A DNA stretch of 5,598 nucleotides from an uncultured Flavobacteriaceae bacterium (GTDB lineage: Bacteria; Bacteroidota; Bacteroidia; Flavobacteriales; Flavobacteriaceae), in the NCBI GenBank assembly GCA_947311745.1, contig CAMZLT010000156.1, positions 1-5,598 of the forward strand, read 5' to 3'. Positions within the stretch are counted from its first letter, which is position 1, and each line of letters opens with the position of its first letter. This document shows, one piece after another, positions 1 to 5,598 of the stretch. Both the position numbers and the translations under genes were made by a program. The notes beneath the pieces were generated by a model. It was not told the DNA's origin, made no database searches, and saw nothing but the letters and a program-made list of their open reading frames with translations.

Positions 1-6
1 AAAACC

Positions 7-2616
7 TTGGCAAAGACAAAAAGAGTAACACCTTTAATGAAACAATACAACGCTATTAAAGTAAAATATCCTGATGCGATGTTACTTTTTAGAGTTGGAG
101 ATTTTTACGAAACTTTTGGTGAAGACGCAATAAAAGCTGCACGAATTTTAAACATTACACTAACCAAACGTGGTGCAGGATCGGATACCGAAACAGCTTT
201 GGCTGGTTTCCCGCATCATTCCATAAATACCTATTTACCAAAATTAGTTAAAGCAGGACTTCGCGTTGCTATTTGCGATCAATTAGAAGATCCTAAAATG
301 ACAAAAACCATTGTAAAACGTGGTGTAACCGAAGTTATAACACCTGGAGTTGCATTAAATGATGATGTTTTAGAAACCAAAACTAATAATTTTTTAGCAG
401 CAATTCACTTTCCTAAAAAGAAAAGTAAACCTATCGGAATTAGTTTTTTAGATGTTTCAACAGGCGAATTTTTAACCTCGCAAGGTAAAGCAGAGTATAT
501 CGATAAATTACTCCAAAATTTTAAACCAAGCGAAATTCTTGTTCAAAAACAATATAAACAAGAATTCAAATCCGTTTTTGGTGAAAGTTTCCAAACCTTT
601 TTTTTAGAAGACTGGGTTTTTAACATAGATTACGCAACTGAAAGTCTGCAAAACCATTTTAAAATAAAATCTTTTAAAGGTTTTGGTATTGATGAATTAG
701 AAAGCGGTATAATAGCTAGTGGAACCATTTTGTTTTATCTTGGTGAAACCCAACACAAACAACTTGCACATATTACAAACATTACCAGAATTGCCGAAGA
801 TAATTATGTTTGGATGGATAAATTTACTATCCGAAATTTAGAATTATATTACGCAAATTCTATTGAAGCAGTTACACTTTTAGATATTATTGACCATACC
901 GTTTCGCCAATGGGAGGGCGATTATTAAAAAGATGGTTAGCACTTCCTTTAAAAAATATTGAACAAATAAATGATAGAAATACGGTTGTAAAATACCTTA
1001 TCGATACACCTAAATTTCACGAATTATTAAATTATCAAATAAAACAAATTAGCGATTTAGAACGCCTTATTTCTAAATTAGCAACAGGTAAAATTAATCC
1101 TAGAGAGGTAGTTTTACTTAAAGATTCCTTAAAAGCAATACTGCCAATTAAAGAAAATGCCGAAAAAAGCAAAAATACTTCCGTTAAGGAAATTGGAACA
1201 AATTTACATCTTTGTAATACTATAATAACCGAAATTTCGCGTGTTTTAATTGCCGATTCTCCTGTACACATTAGTAAAGGTAACGCTATTGCGGAAGGTG
1301 TTTCTAAAGAATTAGACGATTTGCGTGCTATTCAAACTTCAGGTAAAGATTACCTAAATGCAATGTTACAACGCGAAAGTGAACGCACAAAAATTCCGTC
1401 TTTAAAAATTGCCTTTAATAACGTTTTTGGCTATTATATCGAAGTGAGAAACACACATAAAGACAAAGTTCCTGAAGGATGGACAAGAAAACAAACCTTA
1501 GTAAATGCCGAACGATATATTACCGAGGAATTAAAAGAATACGAAACTAAAATTTTAGGTGCAGAAGAAAAAATTGCCATTCTTGAAAAAGAACTGTACG
1601 AACAATTATTGTTATTTATCCTTCCGTTTTTGCAAAAAATACAGCAAAATGCACAAAATATTGCAAAATTAGATTGCCTTTTAAGTTTTGCAAGTACTGC
1701 AATAAAAAATAATTATACTAAACCAATTATAGATGATTCTACAAGTATAGAAATTAAAAACGGAAGACACCCTGTTATTGAAAAACAATTGCCAATTGGC
1801 GAAGAATATATTGCTAACGATATTGTTTTAAACCAAAATCAGCAACAAATAATTATGATTACTGGTCCGAATATGAGTGGTAAATCTGCCATTTTACGAC
1901 AAACAGCCTTAATTGTTTTGTTAGCTCAAATGGGAAGTTATGTTCCTGCACAACATGCAAAAATTGGTATGGTTGATAAGATTTTTACTAGAGTTGGTGC
2001 TAGTGATAACATAAGTATGGGAGAGTCTACCTTTATGGTTGAAATGAACGAAACAGCAAGTATTTTAAATAATTTATCTAACAGAAGTTTAATTTTATTA
2101 GACGAAATAGGTAGAGGTACAAGTACCTATGATGGAATTTCAATAGCTTGGGCAATTGCCGAATATCTACACGAACATCCAACAAAAGCAAAAACCTTAT
2201 TTGCCACACATTATCACGAATTAAATGATATGCAAGAAACTTTTGAACGCATAAAAAACTATAATGTTTCGGTAAAAGAATTAAAAGATACAGTTATTTT
2301 CTTACGTAAATTAGTTGCAGGAGGAAGTGAGCATAGTTTTGGTATTCATGTAGCAAAATTAGCAGGAATGCCAAATGCAGTAATACACAAAGCAAATAAG
2401 ATTTTAAAACGATTAGAAAAAAGCCATGCATCGGAAGATATTAAAGAAAAATTAAAAAAAGAAGTAGAACAAGATGTACAACTTAGTTTTTTTAAGTTAG
2501 ACGATCCGCTTTTAGAAGAAATTAAAGAGGAATTAATATCGGTAAATATCGATACTCTTACGCCAATTGAAGCCTTAATGAAACTAAACGAAATAAAACG
2601 AATGTTAGGTAAATAG
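7..2616 (+). CDS. mutS: DNA mismatch repair protein MutS
   Basis: Complete 869-residue MutS, the cytoplasmic ATPase that recognises mispaired and looped-out bases and recruits MutL. Domain I begins near residue 8 and carries the mismatch-wedging Phe-x-Glu motif in GDFYE (F33, E35). The connector (about 130-270) and the lever/clamp region (about 280-590) follow. The C-terminal ABC-type ATPase shows Walker A GPNMSGKS (620-627), the signature STFMVEMNE (674-682), Walker B LILLDE (695-700) followed by GRGTSTYDG, and the H-loop ATHYHE (733-738). QLSFF at 825-829 matches a beta-clamp-binding motif, and a helical C-terminal tail follows it. The start is called as TTG at position 7, giving the MAK opening common in flavobacterial MutS. 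The next in-frame ATG is residue 11, inside conserved sequence. Only 6 nt lie upstream, so a farther start cannot be excluded. It is convergent with the arsenic operon and functionally unrelated to it. Confidence 0.97.
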   Translation: MAKTKRVTPLMKQYNAIKVKYPDAMLLFRVGDFYETFGEDAIKAARILNITLTKRGAGSDTETALAGFPHHSINTYLPKLVKAGLRVAICDQLEDPKMTKTIVKRGVTEVITPGVALNDDVLETKTNNFLAAIHFPKKKSKPIGISFLDVSTGEFLTSQGKAEYIDKLLQNFKPSEILVQKQYKQEFKSVFGESFQTFFLEDWVFNIDYATESLQNHFKIKSFKGFGIDELESGIIASGTILFYLGETQHKQLAHITNITRIAEDNYVWMDKFTIRNLELYYANSIEAVTLLDIIDHTVSPMGGRLLKRWLALPLKNIEQINDRNTVVKYLIDTPKFHELLNYQIKQISDLERLISKLATGKINPREVVLLKDSLKAILPIKENAEKSKNTSVKEIGTNLHLCNTIITEISRVLIADSPVHISKGNAIAEGVSKELDDLRAIQTSGKDYLNAMLQRESERTKIPSLKIAFNNVFGYYIEVRNTHKDKVPEGWTRKQTLVNAERYITEELKEYETKILGAEEKIAILEKELYEQLLLFILPFLQKIQQNAQNIAKLDCLLSFASTAIKNNYTKPIIDDSTSIEIKNGRHPVIEKQLPIGEEYIANDIVLNQNQQQIIMITGPNMSGKSAILRQTALIVLLAQMGSYVPAQHAKIGMVDKIFTRVGASDNISMGESTFMVEMNETASILNNLSNRSLILLDEIGRGTSTYDGISIAWAIAEYLHEHPTKAKTLFATHYHELNDMQETFERIKNYNVSVKELKDTVIFLRKLVAGGSEHSFGIHVAKLAGMPNAVIHKANKILKRLEKSHASEDIKEKLKKEVEQDVQLSFFKLDDPLLEEIKEELISVNIDTLTPIEALMKLNEIKRMLGK
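598..605 (+). repeat. T8 homopolymer inside mutS
   Basis: Eight consecutive T residues encode F198, F199 and the first two bases of the L200 codon, in the connector region of MutS. A one-base slip here would truncate the protein. A second run of seven T lies at 2487-2493, within the beta-clamp motif. Such runs are common in AT-rich genomes, and a switching role is only a possibility. Confidence 0.9.
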
Positions 2617-2650
2617 AACTATCATTTATATCAAATAAATAGCTATTAAT
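2617..2650. other. Convergent intergenic junction mutS/arsE
   Basis: This 34-nt AT-rich spacer separates the mutS stop (TAG, 2614-2616) from the arsE stop (TAG on the minus strand, 2651-2653). It contains the 10-nt perfect palindrome AATAGCTATT (2638-2647), which leaves no loop, and a weak 4-bp inverted repeat near 2613-2622. Neither looks like a GC-rich intrinsic terminator. Transcripts from the two sides may run into each other or end at a factor-dependent site. Confidence 0.6.
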
Positions 2651-3004
2651 CTAAATTTTCTGAAGGAGTATTTTTTCTAGTTCCTCATATTCAAAAAAAC
2701 CTTCATGTCTAAAGTATTCTTTACCATTTTTATCTAAAAAAACTTGTGTAGGAATGATATCTACTTTATAGTCATCAGCAAAATGTTCGTCCTCTTTTGT
2801 CCAAACATCATAAAAAATTACGTTTACTTTTTTAGGATATTTTTTTTCTACTTTTTTCATAACCGTTTGCATTTTTTGACAAGGTATGCATCGTACGGAT
2901 CCCAATTCGATAAATGTAATTTTTGGTGTAATAGCTTGTTCTTTTTTACAAGATGAAAGAATAACAAGTGAGTATAAAATAATAAATAAATTGTTGATTT
3001 TCAT
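2651..3004 (-). CDS. arsE: ArsE-like thioredoxin-family lipoprotein
   Basis: 117-residue thioredoxin-fold protein predicted to be exported and lipid-anchored. Residues 1-18 form a short hydrophobic signal ending in the lipobox LSSC, with C19 as the acylated cysteine. The mature part has the thioredoxin order: a beta strand ITFIELGS, active site C39-I-P-C42, a following helix, a strand NVIFYDVW, and the cis-Pro loop IIPTQVF (P85). The two-cysteine active site and cis-proline suggest a working dithiol-disulfide oxidoreductase facing the periplasm. No acidic cluster follows C19, so surface export is not indicated, though this is weak evidence. It is the last gene of the operon, 4 nt after arsG. 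Its place beside ArsF- and ArsG-like genes fits the arsEFG arrangement linked to nitro-aromatic arsenical metabolism. The gene symbol rests on context; by sequence alone I would only call it a thioredoxin-family lipoprotein (TlpA/DsbD-C-like is the alternative). Confidence 0.72.
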   Translation of the reverse strand: MKINNLFIILYSLVILSSCKKEQAITPKITFIELGSVRCIPCQKMQTVMKKVEKKYPKKVNVIFYDVWTKEDEHFADDYKVDIIPTQVFLDKNGKEYFRHEGFFEYEELEKILLQKI

Positions 3005-3008
3005 AATA

Positions 3009-3719
3009 TTAAATGTTTAAAAAAAAGAATATTTTAAGATAATAAATTCCTGTTACTATAAATACGACACCTGCAATTTTACGCATTATTTTTTCTGTTT
3101 TATGTATTTTATTATAAAAAACAGAAATTTTTCCTGCCGTAAAAGCTAATAAATAAGTAAAAATTAACACAGGTAAACCTGTTGCAAAAGCAAAAATAAT
3201 TGGTAAATATAAGCCTTTTGCATTAGAAATAGTCATAGGTATTAGCATACCAAAGTACAAAGCACCACTGTATGGACAAAATGCTAGAGCCATTACAATT
3301 CCTATTAAAAAAGAGCCTAAAAGTCCTTTATTTCGAAATTTTTCGGTAAATTTTTCTTGAAAATTAGATTTTCCTAAGAAGTTAAATTGAATGATATTTA
3401 GCATAATTAATCCTATAATCACTAATAAAGGACCTAAAAATTTTTCTCCATTTTGTTGAAATAATTTTGAAATCTGAAATTTACTTGCTCCAAAATAAAT
3501 TACAATTCCGATAGTTGTGTAGCTAAACGCTCTACCTAATGAGTAAATAATTCCGCTTAAAAATACCATTTTTTTGTTCGAAATATTTTTAGAAATATAT
3601 GCTGTTGCAGTAATATTTGTTGCTAACGGGCACGGACTAATTGCAGTCATTAAGCCTAATATAAATGCCGATAAAACAGGTAAATTATAGTTTTCTAAAA
3701 GTGCTTGTAGGTAATCCAT
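3009..3719 (-). CDS. arsG: ArsG-family / CcdA-like membrane protein (putative aromatic arsenical efflux permease)
   Basis: 236-residue inner-membrane protein with about six hydrophobic segments (roughly 14-30, 51-77, 95-115, 132-158, 168-198 and 211-235). It belongs to the CcdA/DsbD transmembrane group: ISPCPLATN in the first segment (C30) and AFCPYSGALYFG in the fourth (C148) are the two Cys-Pro motifs of that fold. C30 and C148 are the only cysteines in the protein. Families next to arsF are annotated as ArsG permeases, proposed to export trivalent amino-aromatic arsenicals. The cysteine pair equally fits a CcdA-type electron carrier that passes reducing power across the membrane to partner thioredoxins. 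The ATG overlaps the arsF stop by one base (TAATG), and arsE follows 4 nt later, so the three products are probably made together. Family placement is firm; transport versus electron transfer is unresolved from sequence. Confidence 0.8.
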   Translation of the reverse strand: MDYLQALLENYNLPVLSAFILGLMTAISPCPLATNITATAYISKNISNKKMVFLSGIIYSLGRAFSYTTIGIVIYFGASKFQISKLFQQNGEKFLGPLLVIIGLIMLNIIQFNFLGKSNFQEKFTEKFRNKGLLGSFLIGIVMALAFCPYSGALYFGMLIPMTISNAKGLYLPIIFAFATGLPVLIFTYLLAFTAGKISVFYNKIHKTEKIMRKIAGVVFIVTGIYYLKIFFFLNI

Positions 3720-3721
3720 TA
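3717..3721 (-). other. TAATG stop-start overlap, arsF to arsG
   Basis: On the minus strand, the stop codon TAA of arsF and the ATG of arsG share one base (TAATG). This arrangement normally means translational coupling by terminating ribosomes, and implies linked production of the ArsF-like and ArsG-like proteins. Confidence 0.9.
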
Positions 3722-4144
3722 GATGTCTTTTAAAGCGTTTTCAATTTTTTCTTTTAATTCTTGCTGAAAAATAGCATCTTTACTTCCTTTTAGGAAAGAA
3801 AAATCGGTTAAATCTACATGTGTTTCCTTTCCGTCTTTAATAATATTTAAAAATAAAGCTGTGCCAACTGCTTGATATACATCGGCAATTTGAGTGTTTT
3901 TACTATCCGAAACGTCAATAGTTTTAAAGACTAATTTATTCTTTACGACATAGTCTTTTAGTAAGGTATTTACTACATATTTTGTGTTTCGTTCAATATC
4001 GATGCAGGTAACACAACGTCGCTTTCCGTAAAAATCCAACACTTCAACCATATTTGGTTTATCGGTTAGGTATACTTTTTTTTTAGTGTCGGTTGGTTTG
4101 TTACAAGCAACAAAAAACAAGGCAATTAAAATTATTTTTTTCAT
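3719..4144 (-). CDS. arsF: ArsF-like lipoprotein (putative nitrophenyl-arsenical reductase subunit)
   Basis: 141-residue predicted lipoprotein. Residues 1-13 form a very short signal (MKKIILIALFFVA) and C14 is the candidate acylation site. A Lys/Thr-rich linker leads to a thioredoxin-like domain: strand MVEVLDFYG, dithiol C44-V-T-C47, a long helix, strand LVFKTIDV (71-78), helix NTQIADVYQAV, and a strand pair around 96-111. The CVTC motif followed by IDIERNT is unlike ordinary thioredoxin CGPC or CxxC-K motifs and resembles the family called nitrophenyl compound nitroreductase subunit ArsF. Unusually for this fold, no proline occurs after residue 30, so the usual cis-Pro beside the active site is absent. 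It lies 11 nt after arsP and overlaps arsG by one base. I see no flavin-binding motif, so a stand-alone nitroreductase role is not evident; a redox partner or metal/arsenic-binding role is also possible. Confidence 0.72.
   Translation of the reverse strand: MKKIILIALFFVACNKPTDTKKKVYLTDKPNMVEVLDFYGKRRCVTCIDIERNTKYVVNTLLKDYVVKNKLVFKTIDVSDSKNTQIADVYQAVGTALFLNIIKDGKETHVDLTDFSFLKGSKDAIFQQELKEKIENALKDI
4076..4084 (-). repeat. A9 homopolymer early in arsF
   Basis: Nine A residues on the coding strand encode K21-K22-K23, just after the lipoprotein signal of the ArsF-like protein. The run sits before the catalytic CVTC, so slippage would remove the whole functional domain. It may simply reflect the AAA preference of an AT-rich genome. 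Confidence 0.88.
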
Positions 4145-4155
4145 TGATGATAGGT

Positions 4156-5133
4156 TTAAAAAATTAGATTAAATAAAAATCCCGAAAACATAATACACAG
4201 CGAAACTACGCCAAAAAATATGGCTATTAGCTTAAAAGTCATTACTTTTTTTAAAAGCATTGCTTCAGGAAATGACAAACCAACTACAGCCATCATAAAA
4301 GCGATTGCTGTTCCTAACGGAATACCTTTGTTTACCAAAACTTGTACAACAGGTAAAATTCCAGAAGCATTTGCATACATTGGTACGCCTAAAATAGTTG
4401 CAAGTGGTACTGCAAAGATGTTTTCTTTTCCCATATATTTGGCAAAAAAACCTTCAGGTACATAACCATGCATTAATCCTCCGATTGCAATTCCTATTAA
4501 TAAATACGGAATAATTCCCTTTAAAATTTTACCAACTTCTGCTAAAATAACAGGCAATCTTTCTTTAAAGTTTTGCTTTTCTAAAATGAATTTATTTTGC
4601 TCTTTTTCAGAGTTTTCCAAAATTTGTTTAACCCAAGGAGTTAAGTGTTTTTCTAATTTTAATTTTTGTAAAATCATTCCAGAAATTGAACCAAGTAAAA
4701 TTCCGCTAATTACATAAATAGTAGTTATTTTAACACCAAAAAGACTTAAAAATAACCCTATTGCTACTTCATTTACTAATGGCGATGTAATTAAAAAGGC
4801 AAAAGTTACACCAAGCGGAATCCCACCTTTTACAAATCCGATAAATAGTGGTACGGATGAGCATGAACAAAATGGTGTAACGACTCCAAATAACGAAGCA
4901 GTTAAATATTCAAAACCGTATAATTTTTTACGCGATAAATAATTTCGTACTTTTTCTACAGGAAAGTAACTGTTTACAATTCCCATAAAAAAGATAACAA
5001 AAACTAATAGTAGCAAAATTTTTATACTATCGTAAATAAAAAAATGCAATGCTTCGGCAAAATGCGAAGTAGTATCTAATTTAAAAATGCTAAATACCAA
5101 CCAGTTGGCAAGTTTTTCAATCCAATTGAACAT
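4156..5133 (-). CDS. arsP: ArsP-type permease (DUF318 / PF03773 family), putative organoarsenical efflux
   Basis: 325-residue polytopic membrane protein with about eight hydrophobic segments in two halves, joined by a hydrophilic loop (about 157-200, rich in Lys and Glu). The first half holds the family hallmark TPFCSCSSVPLF (86-97; C89 and C91), then GGIPLG (103-108) and ITSPLVNEVA. The second half repeats this layout without cysteines: GVPMYANASGILP (249-261), then GIPLG (270-274), so the protein looks like an internal duplication. Members next to arsC are called ArsP; the Campylobacter protein exports trivalent organoarsenicals such as methylarsenite, with cysteines implicated in substrate binding. 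Related family members handle Cu/Zn or are uncharacterised, so the substrate here is inferred from context. It starts 12 nt after arsC. The only other cysteine is C313 near the C-terminus. Confidence 0.85.
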   Translation of the reverse strand: MFNWIEKLANWLVFSIFKLDTTSHFAEALHFFIYDSIKILLLLVFVIFFMGIVNSYFPVEKVRNYLSRKKLYGFEYLTASLFGVVTPFCSCSSVPLFIGFVKGGIPLGVTFAFLITSPLVNEVAIGLFLSLFGVKITTIYVISGILLGSISGMILQKLKLEKHLTPWVKQILENSEKEQNKFILEKQNFKERLPVILAEVGKILKGIIPYLLIGIAIGGLMHGYVPEGFFAKYMGKENIFAVPLATILGVPMYANASGILPVVQVLVNKGIPLGTAIAFMMAVVGLSFPEAMLLKKVMTFKLIAIFFGVVSLCIMFSGFLFNLIF

Positions 5134-5145
5134 TTTGATTAAAAT

Positions 5146-5559
5146 TTAGGAATTATTTTTAAAAAAGGTAGAAAATTTTGAGTTGATTTGATCTCGTATT
5201 TTTCTAAATTCGTTTAATGTTTCTGTTTCATTTCCAACAAAAGCATCAGGATCGTTAAAACCAATATGCATTTTATTTTGTACGTTTCCTGTAAAAACTG
5301 GACAGTTTTCTTGTGCATCGCTACAAACTGTAATCACATAATCGAACGCTTTTTCAGAAAATAAACAAACATTTTTTGGTTTATAGTTAGAAATATCCAA
5401 CCCAAGTTCATCCATTACCTTGATTGCTAATGGGTGAACTTGGGTTGTTGGTTTTGTTCCTGCAGAAAAAACGTTAAACTTTGGATGTTGAAATTTTATT
5501 AGTGCTTCAGCCATTTGACTACGACACGAATTTCCTGTACAAAGAATTAAAATTTTCAT
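5146..5559 (-). CDS. arsC: Arsenate reductase ArsC, LMW-phosphatase (thioredoxin-coupled) type
   Basis: 137-residue cytoplasmic enzyme reducing arsenate to arsenite. It has the low-molecular-weight tyrosine phosphatase fold, starting straight into the first strand and the P-loop CTGNSCRS (C7 nucleophile, R13 anion-binding). The cysteine pair in VCSDAQENCP (C79 and C86, spacing 7) matches the redox relay of the Staphylococcus pI258-type ArsC, and D103-P104 in GFNDPDAF supplies the likely general acid. All residues for thioredoxin-dependent arsenate reduction are present, separating it from plain protein phosphatases and from glutaredoxin-type ArsC. Length is normal for the family. The ATG is preferred because it places the P-loop at the standard distance, although the frame stays open upstream to the window edge. 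The preceding gene ends 1 nt before this ATG, and arsP follows 12 nt later. The thioredoxins in this operon are extracytoplasmic, so ArsC presumably uses the housekeeping one. Confidence 0.95.
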   Translation of the reverse strand: MKILILCTGNSCRSQMAEALIKFQHPKFNVFSAGTKPTTQVHPLAIKVMDELGLDISNYKPKNVCLFSEKAFDYVITVCSDAQENCPVFTGNVQNKMHIGFNDPDAFVGNETETLNEFRKIRDQINSKFSTFFKNNS

Positions 5560-5560
5560 T

Positions 5561-5598
5561 TTAACAGCAACTTGTTGATCCTTCAGAACTACAACAAG
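5561..5598 (-). CDS. 3' end of an upstream operon gene with Cys-rich tail (partial)
   Basis: Only the last eleven complete codons and the stop are in the window. The reading CCSSEGSTSCC then TAA ends one base before the arsC ATG (TAAAATG). Two cysteine pairs separated by a small polar linker suggest a soft-metal or arsenic-binding tail. That the frame is coding is inferred from the paired cysteines, the precise spacing to arsC and the operon layout; eleven codons could be open by chance. In Bacteroidota arsenic operons, the gene before arsC is often a small DUF6428-type protein with a CC-ending C-terminus, or an ArsR regulator. Either would fit, with DUF6428 my preference from memory. The function cannot be determined from this fragment. 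Confidence 0.55.
   Translation of the reverse strand, partial: CCSSEGSTSCC

Noticed and set aside
1035..1271. 78-codon open frame on the minus strand inside mutS
   Set aside because: It lies wholly within the MutS lever region, has no recognisable motif, and is antisense to a strongly conserved gene.
2613..2647. Short inverted repeats and the palindrome AATAGCTATT as a terminator
   Set aside because: Stems are only 4-5 AT pairs or have no loop, and no U tract follows a stable stem.
2744..2956. 70-codon open frame on the plus strand opposite arsE
   Set aside because: Its Phe/Tyr-rich translation is what an AT-rich antisense frame produces. The minus-strand gene has a lipobox, CXXC and cis-Pro.
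4220..4465. 81-codon open frame on the plus strand opposite arsP
   Set aside because: It is antisense to conserved ArsP transmembrane segments and has no family features.
5146..5559. Reading arsC as a plain low-molecular-weight protein tyrosine phosphatase
   Set aside because: The C79/C86 relay pair with spacing 7 and the arsenic-gene neighbours support arsenate reductase.
5560..5598. In-frame extension of arsC upstream of its ATG
   Set aside because: The frame is open to the edge, but the ATG already places the P-loop Cys at residue 7, normal for the family. The overlapping frame ending in CC-stop fits operon spacing better.

Overview
The window reads as chromosomal DNA of a Bacteroidota member, most likely family Flavobacteriaceae. 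The support is an AT-rich composition, a MutS with the wording usual in that group (N-terminal MKQYNAIKVKYPDA, Walker A GPNMSGKS), a probable TTG start, and very short lipoprotein signal peptides. I cannot name the genus.

Layout: positions 7-2616 (+) hold a complete mutS. After a 34-nt convergent junction (2617-2650), everything from 2651 to the right edge is on the minus strand and forms one tightly packed run of arsenic-related genes. In transcription order it contains: the 3' end of an unidentified gene with a CC...CC tail (5561-5598), a thioredoxin-coupled arsenate reductase arsC (5146-5559), an ArsP-type permease (4156-5133), an ArsF-like lipoprotein with CVTC (3719-4144), an ArsG/CcdA-like membrane protein (3009-3719) and an ArsE-like thioredoxin lipoprotein with CIPC (2651-3004). 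Junctions are +1, +12, +11, -1 and +4 nt, so this is very probably one polycistronic unit. Its promoter and any ArsR operator lie beyond the right edge.

How the genes may work together: ArsC reduces As(V) to As(III) in the cytoplasm, using C7 and the C79/C86 relay. ArsP-family permeases export trivalent organoarsenicals such as methylarsenite. The last three genes resemble the arsEFG set, in which E and F are linked to reduction of nitro-aromatic arsenicals and G to export of the amino-aromatic arsenical. The sequence also allows a second reading of that trio. G is a CcdA/DsbD-like membrane protein with exactly two cysteines, in the two positions expected of a transmembrane dithiol shuttle. 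Both partner proteins are lipoproteins carrying extracytoplasmic CXXC motifs. A cytoplasm-to-periplasm electron relay coupled to arsenic chemistry is therefore as plausible as an efflux pump, and is the most interesting idea in the window. No classical arsenite pump (ACR3 or ArsB) is visible here.

I see no tRNA, rRNA, CRISPR array, insertion sequence or attachment site. There is no gene-free stretch longer than 34 nt.
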